The notes under the pieces: model-generated
Databases searched by the model: none
The model's input: the letters and a program-made list of their open reading frames with translations, nothing else
Told to the model about the DNA's origin: nothing
Part shown: positions 1 to 10,126 of the stretch, one piece after another
Layout of the letters: every line of letters starts with the position of its first letter
Numbering within the stretch: the first letter of the stretch is position 1
Source of the DNA: Stutzerimonas frequens
Lineage (GTDB): Bacteria; Pseudomonadota; Gammaproteobacteria; Pseudomonadales; Pseudomonadaceae
Direction: 5' to 3'
DNA length: 64,000 nt
NCBI RefSeq assembly: GCF_024448335.1
Contig: NZ_JAMOHM010000002.1
Span: 1-64,000 of the forward strand
Translations under genes and position numbers: made by a program

Positions 1-3000
1 ACCGCGTATATCGCATAGTCATTGCCGCTGGCGCCTCGTAGCTCGGCCAACATCGAACGCCAGCGTTCCAGTTGCACCGGCCTTTGTGCCAGCCACGCAT
101 CGACCCGTTCACTGATCGGTTCCGGACCATTGTCCATCTGCAGCACGGACACCGTGATACTGCGCTGCTGCGAGTCAAGGTCGTCGCGGAAGCCTTCGCG
201 GGCCAGCGCTTGCCAGTTATTGGCCACCGGCATATTGGTCAACTGGTGCAGATACCACGGCAGTTCCAGCGCTCCGCCGACGGCGAAGTAGGCAGCGGCA
301 ACCTGCGCCGGCACCTGTCCTGTTTCGTCGGCCGCCTCGAGGATCGGCAGCAAGGTGTACAGATGACTGGTGCCGGCGACCATCCGCGCCAGCAGCTCGG
401 GCACGCCCGCTTCGGTGTAGCGCCGATAACGCTCCTGCCAATGGTCGCGGGTCGAGCCTTGCAGCAGCTCGTCCAGCTTCAGCCCGAGGGCTGCGACCCG
501 AGGACCGAAGTGCGCGACGTCCCGCGCGGCATCGAGCTCGCTGCGACGGTTGCGCAGGAACCAGCGCGTCGCACGTCGGCCAAGCCGCATCAACTCGTCC
601 ATCAGCTTCAGCTGCAGGTCCGCGGGCACCTTGTAATCCAGCGCCTCGATCTGCCGGAACCAGTGCGGCAGATGGAAGATGTCGCGCACGATGACATAGG
701 CGCCTGCGACGTTCGCCGCACTCATACCGGTCGCCTCGTTCAACCGCTGGACGAAGGTGATGCCCATGTTGTTGACCAGATCGTTGGCGATCTGCGTCGC
801 GACGATTTCGCGCTTGAGGCGGTGCTGCAGCATCGCGGCGCGAAAACGTTCAGCCAACTGCTGTGGAAAGGCACTGTCCATTTCCCGCGCAAGGTAATCG
901 TCGTCGGGCACCCGTGAATCCAGCAGCGCTTTCTTGAGTTCGATCTTGCTGTAGGAGATAAGCACGGACAGCTCTGGCCGGGTCAGCCCCTTGCCGAGGT
1001 TTGCACGCTCAGCCAGCGCGTCATCGGACGGCAGGAACTCCAGCGATCGATCGAGCTGCCCCGTCGTCTCCAGCGCGCTGATCAGCCGGACATACTCACC
1101 GGCTCGTTCACGCGAACGATGCTGTGCCTGGGATAACGCCTGGGTCTGCTTGTAATTGTTCTGCAGCACCAATTCGGCCACCGCGTCAGTCATCTCGAAC
1201 AGCAGCTGGTTGCGTTGCTTGGCCGTCATGTCGCCGGCGCTGACCACTTCGTTCAACAGAATCTTGATATTGACCTCGTGGTCGGAGCAGTCGACCCCGC
1301 CAGCGTTGTCGATGAAGTCCGTATTGCTCGCGCCACCATGTAGCGCGTACTCGACCCGCCCCAACTGCGTCATGCCGAGGTTGCCGCCCTCACCCACCAC
1401 CTTGGCCTGCAACTCGTTGCCGTTGACCCGCACCGCATCGTTGGCCTTGTCCCCTACCTCGGCGTGGCTCTCGCTGCTGCTTTTCACATAGGTTCCGATT
1501 CCGCCGTTCCAGAGCAGGTCGACCGGTGCCTTGAGCAGCGCGTTGATCAATTCGGCCGGAGTCAGCTGATCCGCCTCGATGGCGAAGCGCTCCTTCATCT
1601 GCGCAGTGATCGTCACCCGCTTCGCCGAGCGGGGGAACACGCCACCGCCTTCGGATATCAGTGAGGCGTCGTAATCCGTCCAGGCCGAGCGCGGCAGCGC
1701 GAACAGGCGCTTGCGCTCGGCAAAGCTGCGCGCAGGGTCGGGGTTCGGATCGATGAAGACATGTAGGTGGTTGAAGGCCGCCACCAGCTGCAGGGTTTCG
1801 GACATCAGCAGGCCGTTGCCGAACACGTCACCGGCCATGTCGCCGATGCCGATCACGCTGATGACGTCGGTCTGCACGTTGATGCCGCGTTCACGGAAAT
1901 GGCGCTGCACCGACACCCAGGCGCCGCGCGCGGTGATGCCCATCTTCTTGTGGTCGTAGCCGGCCGAGCCGCCCGAAGCGAAGGCATCGCCGAGCCAGAA
2001 GTCGTACTCGGCGGCAATGCCGTTGGCAATGTCGGAAAAACTCGCCGTGCCCTTGTCGGCCGCCACCACTAGATAGGGATCATCGCCGTCGTAGCGCAGC
2101 ACGTTGGCCGGCGGTACCACCTGGCCTTCGCGCAGGTTGTCGGTGATATCCAGCAGACCGCTGATGAAGATGCGATAGCAGGCGATGGCTTCGGCCTGGA
2201 TATCGTCGCGTGTCCCGCTGCTCGGCAGGCGGCGTGGGACGAAGCCACCCTTGGCGCCGCCAGGCACGATCACGGCGTTCTTCACCTGTTGCGCCTTGAC
2301 CAGGCCGAGCACCTCGGTGCGGTAGTCCTCTTCGCGATCCGACCAGCGCAACCCGCCACGGGCCACCTTGCCACCGCGCAGGTGTACGCCCTCGACCCGC
2401 GGCGAATAGACGAAGATCTCGTACATCGGTGCCGGCCGTGGCATCTCCGGGATGGCCCGCGGATCGAGCTTGAAGCTGAAATACGGCTTGGGTTTGCCGC
2501 TGGCGTCCGGCTGGTAGAAGTTGGTGCGCAAAGTGGCCTGGATCAGCGCCAGGTAACGCCGCAGGATGCGGTCCTCATTGAGCACCGCCACGTCATCCAG
2601 GGCGCTGAGGATCGCCTGTTCGAGGCGTTGCTGTTTGTCCGCCAGGTCATCGTCGCCGAGCTTGCGCGCCAGATAGAAGCGCATCTTGAACAGCCGCACC
2701 AACTCGCGGGCAATGTCGGTGTGATTGAGCAGCGCGCTGGCGATGTAACCCAGGTCGAAGCCCATGCGAATCTGTTTGAGGTAGCGCGCATACGCGCGCA
2801 GCAGCGCGACCTCGCGCCAGGTCAGCCCAGCGGTCAACACCAGCCGGTTGAACGCGTCGTTTTCGGCCAGACCACCATAGATGTGTATGAAGGCGTCCTG
2901 CAGGGTCTCGTTGATCTCAAGCAGATCGATTTCCAGCCCATCGGCGTAGGTGAAGGCGAAATCATGGATCCAGTAGTCACGGCCGTTCCTGTCGCGCAGG

Positions 3001-4802
3001 CGAAACGGAAATTCGCCGAGCACCCGCAGACCGAGGTTCTCCATGATCGGCAGGATGTCCGACAGCGGCAGCGGCGTGTCCATGTGGTAGAGCTTGCAAT
3101 GCAGACGGTTCTCGCCCGCCGTGATCGGCTGGTAGAAGCTCATCACCAGCGGGCGTTCATCATTCAGGTCGAGCAGATGCTGCATGTCGACCGTGGCCGA
3201 TTGAGCCGAGAAGCGCTCGCGGTAGCCGGCCGGAAAGCCCTTGGGAAACTCGCTGAGCAGATGCGTACCCTTCGCTTCACCGAAGCGTTCGACGACCAGC
3301 CCCTGATAGTCATCCTGCCAGGTGCGGCAGGCCTGCAGCACCTCCTGTTCGAGGCGCGCCGGGTCGACCTGCACCGGCTTGTTCGGATCGAGGCGCAGGA
3401 TGAACTGCACACGCGTCAGCACCGACTCGGAGAAATAGGTGGAGAATTCGCAATCGCTGGCCTCGAGTCGCTCCTGCAGGACCTGCTGAATCTTCAATCG
3501 CGTCTCGGTCGAATAACTGTCGCGCGGCACATAGACCAGGCAGTAGCAGAAGCGCCGGTACGGGTCGAAGCGCAGGAACAGACGCAAGCGGTTGCGCTCC
3601 TGGATCTGCACGATAGCGATGGCGTTTTCGAACAACTCGTCGATGGGCGCCTGAAACAGTTCGTCTCGCGGCAGCACTTCAAGCACCTGCACCAGCTCCT
3701 TCGCCAGGTGCGCCGAGCTGCCGAAGTTGGCACGCTGCACGACGGTTTCCACCTTGCGGCGGATGAACGGGATGCGACGTACGCTCTGGGTGTATACCGA
3801 CGAGGTGAACAGCCCGAGAAAACGGCATTCGCGCACGACGCGGCCCTGCTCGTCGAACTCGCGCAACGAGACGAAATCCGGGTAGGCCGGCCGATGCACG
3901 CGGCTGGGCATCGCTGCCTTGGCGAACGAGAGAAGAAGCGGCTCGCGCAGGTAGCTGACCGACTGGCTGGTAAGCGACTGTTCCTCGTCCGACAGCCCGG
4001 TGCGCATGCTGCGCGATAGGCCCAGCAGCGAGCTTTCGTCATAGGCGATGCGTCCGCCGTCGCCCTGCTCCACTACGGAAAATTCCTCGTAGCCGAGGAA
4101 GGTGAAATGGTCATCGGCCAGCCAGCGCATGAAATCACGGATTTCATCCAGCTCGTCGGCGTCGATGCGCAGGTTGACCTGATCCAGCCGCGCCTGCAGG
4201 TCGCCGACCTTGCCTTTCATGGCAGCGAAATCACCGACCACCTGGCGCACATCGGTCAGCACGCCAAGCAGCGACTGCTCCAGCTCACGCAACGCGGCTG
4301 CACTGGCGCAGCGGTCGATCTCGACGAAAATCAGCGACTCGGCGTGACTGTCCGGCGCCCGCTGATCCTTGGGCAGCAATTCCAGCAGGGCACCATCGGC
4401 GGAACGTCTTACCTGCAGCACGCTGGTCTGCAGCGTATGAATGCTGTAACCGCGGCGGGTGAGTTCCATGCGCACCGAGTCGACCAGGAATGGCATGTCC
4501 GGATGCAGTACCTCGACCACGCTATGGGTCGACTGCCAGCCATGTTTCTCGTAGTCAGGGTTGAACACCTGCACTTCCGGCATGGCTGGATCGAAGCGCT
4601 CCAGCAGCCGCCAGCTGGCCAGCGTCGAACCGACCAGGTCGCCCATGCGCCGCTCGGTGAGCTCGGTCAGCGCGACGATACCGAAGAACTGCTCGGCGAA
4701 GACGCTCAGCTGCGGCAGGATTTGGGGATCTACGTGTTGTGCCAGTGCGGTCTGCAGTTGCTGCTGAAAGTCGGCCTTGCTGGCCGCTGAAAAGAACGCC
4801 AT
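1..4802 (-). CDS. gdhB: NAD-specific glutamate dehydrogenase, large (about 180 kDa) type, C-terminus cut by window edge
   Basis: Catalyses NAD-dependent oxidative deamination of glutamate to 2-oxoglutarate and ammonium in the cytoplasm. About 1600 codons are in the window, against roughly 1620 residues for the pseudomonad GdhB family, so only the last few tens of residues are missing. The reading frame is open on the minus strand from the ATG whose complement is at 4800-4802 (protein begins MAFFSAASKADF). The N-terminal half carries the long ACT-like regulatory region typical of the large GDHs (for example DADELDEIRDFMRWLADDHF around residue 225), and the catalytic part lies toward the left edge. 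It is transcribed away from the MoxR cluster, with a 196-bp divergent intergenic region between them. Family assignment is by recognition of the sequence and length. Confidence 0.93.
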   Translation of the reverse strand, partial: MAFFSAASKADFQQQLQTALAQHVDPQILPQLSVFAEQFFGIVALTELTERRMGDLVGSTLASWRLLERFDPAMPEVQVFNPDYEKHGWQSTHSVVEVLHPDMPFLVDSVRMELTRRGYSIHTLQTSVLQVRRSADGALLELLPKDQRAPDSHAESLIFVEIDRCASAAALRELEQSLLGVLTDVRQVVGDFAAMKGKVGDLQARLDQVNLRIDADELDEIRDFMRWLADDHFTFLGYEEFSVVEQGDGGRIAYDESSLLGLSRSMRTGLSDEEQSLTSQSVSYLREPLLLSFAKAAMPSRVHRPAYPDFVSLREFDEQGRVVRECRFLGLFTSSVYTQSVRRIPFIRRKVETVVQRANFGSSAHLAKELVQVLEVLPRDELFQAPIDELFENAIAIVQIQERNRLRLFLRFDPYRRFCYCLVYVPRDSYSTETRLKIQQVLQERLEASDCEFSTYFSESVLTRVQFILRLDPNKPVQVDPARLEQEVLQACRTWQDDYQGLVVERFGEAKGTHLLSEFPKGFPAGYRERFSAQSATVDMQHLLDLNDERPLVMSFYQPITAGENRLHCKLYHMDTPLPLSDILPIMENLGLRVLGEFPFRLRDRNGRDYWIHDFAFTYADGLEIDLLEINETLQDAFIHIYGGLAENDAFNRLVLTAGLTWREVALLRAYARYLKQIRMGFDLGYIASALLNHTDIARELVRLFKMRFYLARKLGDDDLADKQQRLEQAILSALDDVAVLNEDRILRRYLALIQATLRTNFYQPDASGKPKPYFSFKLDPRAIPEMPRPAPMYEIFVYSPRVEGVHLRGGKVARGGLRWSDREEDYRTEVLGLVKAQQVKNAVIVPGGAKGGFVPRRLPSSGTRDDIQAEAIACYRIFISGLLDITDNLREGQVVPPANVLRYDGDDPYLVVAADKGTASFSDIANGIAAEYDFWLGDAFASGGSAGYDHKKMGITARGAWVSVQRHFRERGINVQTDVISVIGIGDMAGDVFGNGLLMSETLQLVAAFNHLHVFIDPNPDPARSFAERKRLFALPRSAWTDYDASLISEGGGVFPRSAKRVTITAQMKERFAIEADQLTPAELINALLKAPVDLLWNGGIGTYVKSSSESHAEVGDKANDAVRVNGNELQAKVVGEGGNLGMTQLGRVEYALHGGASNTDFIDNAGGVDCSDHEVNIKILLNEVVSAGDMTAKQRNQLLFEMTDAVAELVLQNNYKQTQALSQAQHRSRERAGEYVRLISALETTGQLDRSLEFLPSDDALAERANLGKGLTRPELSVLISYSKIELKKALLDSRVPDDDYLAREMDSAFPQQLAERFRAAMLQHRLKREIVATQIANDLVNNMGITFVQRLNEATGMSAANVAGAYVIVRDIFHLPHWFRQIEALDYKVPADLQLKLMDELMRLGRRATRWFLRNRRSELDAARDVAHFGPRVAALGLKLDELLQGSTRDHWQERYRRYTEAGVPELLARMVAGTSHLYTLLPILEAADETGQVPAQVAAAYFAVGGALELPWYLHQLTNMPVANNWQALAREGFRDDLDSQQRSITVSVLQMDNGPEPISERVDAWLAQRPVQLERWRSMLAELRGASGNDYAIYA

Positions 4803-4998
4803 GTACGGCTCCGATTGGCTTGCTGGGAAGACGTGTCGCTAGTGACTGACGCCACAGGTCGAAGGTTCAAGGTTAGTCTAGTCGAGGCGTAATGCAGTAA
4901 AGTGGCACGCCCCTGCCGCCTCCTGCGACAGACTGTTGCAGCCGGTGGCCCTGCCAGCCGGGCCGACCGAAACTGCCCCACCTGGAAGAATCGAGACG

Positions 4999-5958
4999 AT
5001 GGATCACCGTGAATCGATAATCGCGTTGCGACAGTTCCTTTCCACCCAGATCCTGGGCCAGGAGCGCTTGATCGAACGACTGTTGATCGCCCTGCTCGCC
5101 GACGGCCACATGCTCGTCGAAGGCGCGCCGGGGCTGGCCAAGACGCGCGCGATCAAGGAACTCGCCGAAGGCGTGGAGGCCGAGTTCCACCGTATCCAGT
5201 TCACCCCCGACCTGCTGCCCGCCGACATTACCGGCACAGAGATCTATCGCCCGGAGACCGGCAGCTTCGTCTTCCAGCAAGGACCGATCTTCCACAATCT
5301 GGTGCTGGCGGACGAGATCAACCGCGCGCCGGCCAAAGTGCAATCGGCGCTGCTCGAAGCCATGGCCGAGCGCCAGGTCAGTGTCGGTCGCAGTACCTAC
5401 GACCTGCCGCCCCTCTTTCTGGTCATGGCCACGCAGAATCCCATCGAGCAGGAAGGCACCTACCCGCTGCCCGAGGCGCAGCTGGATCGTTTCCTGCTGC
5501 ACGTGAAGATCGGCTTTCCCGATGCCTCGGTGGAACGCCGCATCCTGCAGCAGGCCCGAGGCGAGGCTATCAATGGCGAGGCGGTACCCGAGCACAGGGT
5601 CAGCCAGCAGGCGATCTTCGCCGCACGCAAGGAAATTCTCGGCCTGTACATGGCCGATGCGGTGGAGGAATACCTGGTGCAGCTGGTCATGGCCACCCGC
5701 ACGCCCGGCAAGTTCGATACCGAGCTGGCGGAATGGATCGCCTACGGCTCCAGCCCCCGCGGCTCGATCGCCCTGGATCGCTGCGCACGCGCCCACGCCT
5801 GGCTGGCCGGGCGCGACTTCGTCAGCCCCGAGGACATCCAGGCGATGCTCTTCGACGTGCTGCGCCATCGCATCATTCTCTCCTTCGAAGCAGAAGCCGC
5901 CGGCATCGACCAGGACCGCGTCATCCAACGCATTCTCGACGTGGTGGCGGTGGCCTGA
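4999..5958 (+). CDS. MoxR-family AAA+ ATPase
   Basis: A 319-residue AAA+ ATPase of the MoxR class, chaperone-like enzymes that act with VWA-domain proteins. Walker A GAPGLAKT is at residues 42-48, Walker B LADEIN at about 103-107, and the sensor-1 stretch ATQNPIEQEGTYPLPEAQ follows. I chose the ATG at 4999 (MDHRESIIAL) because the family alignment starts there and a GGAAGAA-like ribosome site lies upstream; an in-frame ATG at 4936 would add 21 poorly conserved residues. First gene of a six-gene cluster in which every stop overlaps the next start. By family precedent it would remodel or load cofactor into a VWA-bound partner; the substrate is unknown. Confidence 0.9.
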   Translation: MDHRESIIALRQFLSTQILGQERLIERLLIALLADGHMLVEGAPGLAKTRAIKELAEGVEAEFHRIQFTPDLLPADITGTEIYRPETGSFVFQQGPIFHNLVLADEINRAPAKVQSALLEAMAERQVSVGRSTYDLPPLFLVMATQNPIEQEGTYPLPEAQLDRFLLHVKIGFPDASVERRILQQARGEAINGEAVPEHRVSQQAIFAARKEILGLYMADAVEEYLVQLVMATRTPGKFDTELAEWIAYGSSPRGSIALDRCARAHAWLAGRDFVSPEDIQAMLFDVLRHRIILSFEAEAAGIDQDRVIQRILDVVAVA

Positions 5959-6920
5959 TGCAACCGCAGGCTTCCGAGGGCGGACGGCCGAGCGAGCCGG
6001 ACCACGGCACACGCGTGACCCTGGCCGAACTCATCGACATCCGTCATCGCGTGCGGGAAGTGCCGTTGTTCTCGACGCCCAACCGGCGCAGCCCGCTGGT
6101 GGGCCTGCACCACTCCAAGCTGCGCGGCCGCGGCGTGGATTTCGATCAGGTGCGCATCTACCAGGCCGGAGACGATGTGCGCACCATCGACTGGCGCGTT
6201 ACCGCGCGCACCCAGGAGCCGCACACCAAACTCTTTCATGAGGAGCGCGAACGGCCGATCTACATCGTCGTCGAGCAGAGCCCGCGCCTGTTCTTCGGCA
6301 GCGGCCGACTGTTCAAGTCGGTATTGGCGGCACATGCTGCCAGCCTGATTGGCTGGGCCGCACTTAGCCACAACGACCGGGTCGGCGGGCTGGTATTCGG
6401 AGCCGAGCAACAGGAGATCAAGCCACGGCGCAGCAAGCAGAGTCTGTTGCAGCTGCTCGACCGTCTGACCCGCGCCAATCGCCAGTTGCAACCGGACAGC
6501 GCGCTCGATCCCGAGGCGTTCAGCCTGGCGCTGCGGCGTGTACGTGAAGTGCTGCGGCCCGGTAGCCTGTCGGTGGTTCTCTGTGATGAACGGACTCTGA
6601 CCGACGCTGCCGAGCAGCAGCTCGGCCTGCTGGCGCGGCATGTCGATCTGTTGCTGCTGCCGATACACGACCCGCTCGACCACGCGTTACCGGCGGCCGG
6701 GCTGCTGCGCTTCAGCCAGGGCAATGCGGGCCTGGAGCTGGACACTCACGACGCCGGGCTGCGTCAGCGCTATCGTGAGCTCGGCGAGGCCCGCGCCATG
6801 CGTTGGCGACGTCTGGCCGATCGCTTGCGGGTACCGTTGATGCCACTCGATACCCAGCGCGACCTGGTCGAACAGCTGCGCGAGCATCTGAGCGTCCAGC
6901 GACCGGGCAACCAACCATGA
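5958..6920 (+). CDS. DUF58 domain protein of MoxR cluster
   Basis: A 320-residue protein with the DUF58 signature (GRGVDFDQVRIYQAGDDVR around residues 55-75, followed by IDWRVTAR). DUF58 proteins are predicted degenerate VWA-like adaptors that accompany MoxR ATPases; their biochemical role is not established. The ATG shares a base with the MoxR stop (TGATG at 5956-5960), so translation is probably coupled. No membrane segment is obvious. A longer in-frame reading from 5733 exists but lies inside moxR and is rejected. Confidence 0.87.
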   Translation: MQPQASEGGRPSEPDHGTRVTLAELIDIRHRVREVPLFSTPNRRSPLVGLHHSKLRGRGVDFDQVRIYQAGDDVRTIDWRVTARTQEPHTKLFHEERERPIYIVVEQSPRLFFGSGRLFKSVLAAHAASLIGWAALSHNDRVGGLVFGAEQQEIKPRRSKQSLLQLLDRLTRANRQLQPDSALDPEAFSLALRRVREVLRPGSLSVVLCDERTLTDAAEQQLGLLARHVDLLLLPIHDPLDHALPAAGLLRFSQGNAGLELDTHDAGLRQRYRELGEARAMRWRRLADRLRVPLMPLDTQRDLVEQLREHLSVQRPGNQP

Positions 6921-7411
6921 ATCCCCTCGATCAACTCGAGCCGCTGATCACCCCGGAACCGATCGCCTGGTGGCCACCGGCACCAGGCTGGTGGCTGCTC
7001 GGGCTGTTGCTGCTGGCCAGCCTTGGCTTGTTCTGGCGACTTCGCCATCGACTGACCAGGCGCAAACCCCGCGTACGGCCCGAGCCGGAGCTGGATCCGC
7101 AGCGCCAGGAGGCGCTGGCCGAGTTGGCGCGCCTGCACAAACCCTACGGCGGACAGCCCGCCAGCCAGTGGCTGCAACAGCTCAACGCACTGCTCAAGCG
7201 ACTCTGCCGGATCCGCTATCCGGCCAACCACCCGCATACCCTCAGCGGGCGCGCCTGGCTGGCATTCCTCGACAACCGCTGCCCGGCCGCCGGACTGACG
7301 CGCTGGATGGTCCTGGTCGAGGGCGCCTATCGCGCCGAGTGCCGCCTGGACGACAAGGCCATCGACGGGCTCGAACAGGCCGTGGAAATCTGGATTCGCA
7401 AGCATGTTTGA
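6917..7411 (+). CDS. DUF4381 membrane protein
   Basis: A 164-residue protein matching the DUF4381 family found only in MoxR/Bat-type operons. The N-terminus has a conserved Pro/Trp-rich stretch (PEPIAWWPPAPGWW, about residues 13-26), then one hydrophobic membrane segment (about 27-42), then a basic cytoplasmic domain containing the LNALLKRLCRIRYP motif. The start ATG overlaps the upstream TGA (ATGA at 6917-6920). Likely a membrane anchor or partner of the two VWA proteins downstream; this role is inferred from context. Confidence 0.83.
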   Translation: MNPLDQLEPLITPEPIAWWPPAPGWWLLGLLLLASLGLFWRLRHRLTRRKPRVRPEPELDPQRQEALAELARLHKPYGGQPASQWLQQLNALLKRLCRIRYPANHPHTLSGRAWLAFLDNRCPAAGLTRWMVLVEGAYRAECRLDDKAIDGLEQAVEIWIRKHV

Positions 7412-8423
7412 ACTGGCCTGGCCGTGGATATTCCTGCTGACCCCGCTGCCCTGGCTGTTGCGGGCGCTGCTGCCGGCGGCCGACAGTGGTGAGGCCGCAT
7501 TGAAGGTCAGCTTTCTCGATGAGCTGCAGCACCTTTCCGGACGCCGCGCCCGGGTATCCTTGCCCTCGTGGCGGCAGCAGCTGCCCTACCTGACCATCTG
7601 GCTGCTGTTGCTGTTCGCGGCAGCGCGCCCGCAATGGCTGGGCGAGCCACTGCCCCTGCCGACCAGCGGCCGCGACTTGCTGCTGGCGGTGGATGTGTCC
7701 GGCTCTATGGACTACCCGGACATGCAATGGCAGGGCGAGGAGCTGACGCGCCTCGAGCTGGTCAAGGTGCTGCTCGGTGATTTCATCGAGCAGCGCCACG
7801 GCGACCGCGTCGGCCTGATCCTGTTCGGCAGCAAGGCCTATCTGCAGTCGCCACTGACCTTCGATCGGCGGACCGTACGCGTCTGGCTGGACGAAGCGAG
7901 CGTGGGCATCGCCGGCAGCAATACCGCCATTGGCGATGCCATTGGTCTCGCGCTCAAGCGTCTGCGCGAACGCCCGGCGAACAGCCGAGTGCTGGTGCTC
8001 GTCACCGACGGCGCCAACAATGGCGGTGAGATCGAACCCTTGCTGGCGGCGACGCTCGCCGCGGAAGAAAACGTGCGCATTCACACCATTGGCATTGGCG
8101 CGGTACCAGAGGAAGGGGGCGTGCTCCGCCGCTTCGGCTTCAACCCAGGATTGGATCTGGATGAACCCACCTTGCGCGCCATCGCCGAGCAAACCGGCGG
8201 CGAGTATTTTCGCGCGGCCTCCAGCGAACAGCTGCAAGCCATCGGCGAAGCCCTCGACCGTCTCGAGCCGGCAGTCCAACAGCCGACCCAGGCACGTGTA
8301 GCCGAGGCCCTGTATGTCTGGCCGCTGTGCGCCGCATTACTGATCAGCCTGATGATGGTCGCCGCCAGTCTGTGGAGCGCACAGCTGCAGCGCCTGGCGT
8401 GGCGGCGGGAGCAGCGTCGATGA
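7404..8423 (+). CDS. VWA domain membrane protein (BatA-like)
   Basis: A 339-residue von Willebrand factor A protein flanked by membrane segments: two near the N-terminus (about 7-24 and 60-75) and one at the C-terminus (about 305-325). The metal-ion-dependent adhesion site is complete: DVSGS at 97-101, a Thr in SNTAIGDA, and an Asp in VTDGANNGG. It would therefore bind a divalent metal and a partner protein, probably exposed to the periplasm as in the Bat (aerotolerance) family. It overlaps the preceding gene by 8 nt and the following VWA gene by 4 nt. The ligand is unknown. Confidence 0.87.
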   Translation: MFELAWPWIFLLTPLPWLLRALLPAADSGEAALKVSFLDELQHLSGRRARVSLPSWRQQLPYLTIWLLLLFAAARPQWLGEPLPLPTSGRDLLLAVDVSGSMDYPDMQWQGEELTRLELVKVLLGDFIEQRHGDRVGLILFGSKAYLQSPLTFDRRTVRVWLDEASVGIAGSNTAIGDAIGLALKRLRERPANSRVLVLVTDGANNGGEIEPLLAATLAAEENVRIHTIGIGAVPEEGGVLRRFGFNPGLDLDEPTLRAIAEQTGGEYFRAASSEQLQAIGEALDRLEPAVQQPTQARVAEALYVWPLCAALLISLMMVAASLWSAQLQRLAWRREQRR

Positions 8424-10126
8424 GCGAATGGCTGCCACAGCTGCTGCGGCCCTACTGGCTGCTGATTCTGCCGCTGCTGATCTGGTTGCTCTGGCGATTG
8501 TGGCATCGGCAGTTGCAGGTCGGACGCTGGCAGCGCCTGCTGCCGGAAACCTTTCACGCGGCATTGCTGACCCGTGGGCGGTTGCGCCAAAGCCGTCTGC
8601 CCTGGATCGTGCTCGGGCTGGCCTGGCTGCTGGCAGTCGGTGCCCTGCTCGGCCCGAGTTGGCAGCGCTACGAGCAGCCCAGCATCAAGCGCAGCGATCC
8701 GCTGGTGGTTTTGCTGGAGCTGACGCCTTCGATGCTCGCCAGCGACGCGGCACCGACTCGCCTGGCCCAGGCCAAGCGCGAGCTGCTCGACCTGCTGGAG
8801 CGCCGCCAGGACGTACAAACGGCCGTCGTGGTCTATGCCGGCAGCGCCCACACCCTGGTACCGCTATCGGATGATCTGGCCACCACGCGCAATCTGCTCG
8901 ACGTTCTCCACCCGGCATTGATGCCCGAGCCGGGACAGCGTGCCGACCTTGCCGTCGAGAAGGGACTCGCCCTCATCGAACAGGCTGGCCTCGGTCGCGG
9001 CCGCCTGTTGCTGATCGGCAGCAGCCTGGACGAGCAGGAACGCGACGCCATCCGCGCCTTGCTGAGCGACCAGGACGGGCGGCTGCTGATCCTCGGGATC
9101 GGCACCGAACAGGGCGCACCGATCGCCGCTGAAAACGGCAGCTTCCTCAAGGACGCACAAGGCGCCATCCTGATTCCGCGACTGGACAGCGCCGGCCTGC
9201 AGCGCTTCGCCGGCTCGCTCGGCGGTCGCTACCAGCAGGCACGCATCGGCGACAGCGACCTGACTGCGCTCGGCCTGCTCGACGCCAGCGGTGCACTGCA
9301 ACAGGAGAACGAGATGACGCGGCTGGAAGCCTGGCTGGATCAGGGCCACTGGCTGCTGATTCCACTGCTCCTGCTCACCGCGCTGGCTGGTCGCCGCGGC
9401 TGGCTGTTCTGCCTGCCGCTATTGCTGCTGCAAGCACCACCGGCCAGCGCCATGGAATTCGAGGACCTGTGGCTGCGCCGCGACCAGCAGGGCCAGCGTC
9501 TGCTGGAAGCGCAACAGCCGGCCGAGGCGGCCGAGCGTTTTACCGACCGCCGCTGGCAGGCCGTGGCCCGCTATCGTGCCGGCGACTACGCTGGCGCGGC
9601 CGAGCTGTTTGCCGAGGGCGACAGTGCCGCCGATCACTTCAACCGCGGCAACGCGCTGGCCCGCAGCGAAGCCTTCGAGGCGGCCATCGAAGCCTATGAC
9701 CAGGCGCTCGAACGGCAACCCGACCTGCAGGCAGCACTTCGCAATCGGACGCTGGTCGAGGAACTGCTGCGCCGCCGCGAGCAACAACCTGAGCCCGAGC
9801 AGGCTGAGCAACAGGAGCAGGCTGAGCCGGAACAATCGCAGCCGCAGCAGCGACCGCCGGAATCCGGCACGGCCAGTGCTCCGACACCGGATGACGCCCA
9901 GGGCCAACAGGCCAGCGAAGCCAGCGGTGCAGCGCAGGCCTCGGCAAACGAGAAGACCAGCGAAACCGACCCACTCCAGGCCAAGGCACAGCACGATGGC
10001 CTGCCCGATCTGGAAAGGGAGCAGGCGATGGAACAGTGGCTACGCCAGGTTCCCGACGAGCCCGGCGAGTTGCTGCGGCGCAAATTCCTTTACGAACAAC
10101 GCAAGCGTCAGGAAGTGAACCGATGA
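8420..10126 (+). CDS. VWA and TPR membrane protein (BatB-like), degenerate MIDAS
   Basis: A 568-residue protein: membrane segments at about 11-28 and 62-78, a VWA domain at about 90-290, another membrane stretch (about 310-350), a TPR region around 400-455 (FNRGNALARSEAFEAAIEAY) and a Glu/Gln-rich tail. The MIDAS position expected to read DxSxS reads ELTPS at 100-104, so the metal-coordinating Asp is replaced by Glu and the first Ser by Thr, unlike the intact site in the preceding gene. The start at 8420 forms an ATGA overlap with the upstream stop. Conserved partner in Bat operons; probably a scaffold at the membrane. Confidence 0.86.
   Translation: MSEWLPQLLRPYWLLILPLLIWLLWRLWHRQLQVGRWQRLLPETFHAALLTRGRLRQSRLPWIVLGLAWLLAVGALLGPSWQRYEQPSIKRSDPLVVLLELTPSMLASDAAPTRLAQAKRELLDLLERRQDVQTAVVVYAGSAHTLVPLSDDLATTRNLLDVLHPALMPEPGQRADLAVEKGLALIEQAGLGRGRLLLIGSSLDEQERDAIRALLSDQDGRLLILGIGTEQGAPIAAENGSFLKDAQGAILIPRLDSAGLQRFAGSLGGRYQQARIGDSDLTALGLLDASGALQQENEMTRLEAWLDQGHWLLIPLLLLTALAGRRGWLFCLPLLLLQAPPASAMEFEDLWLRRDQQGQRLLEAQQPAEAAERFTDRRWQAVARYRAGDYAGAAELFAEGDSAADHFNRGNALARSEAFEAAIEAYDQALERQPDLQAALRNRTLVEELLRRREQQPEPEQAEQQEQAEPEQSQPQQRPPESGTASAPTPDDAQGQQASEASGAAQASANEKTSETDPLQAKAQHDGLPDLEREQAMEQWLRQVPDEPGELLRRKFLYEQRKRQEVNR

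Noticed and set aside
2289..4019. Long plus-strand reading frame of 576 codons
   Set aside because: It is the antisense of gdhB; composition follows the third-codon GC bias of the real gene, and there is no homology or ribosome site.
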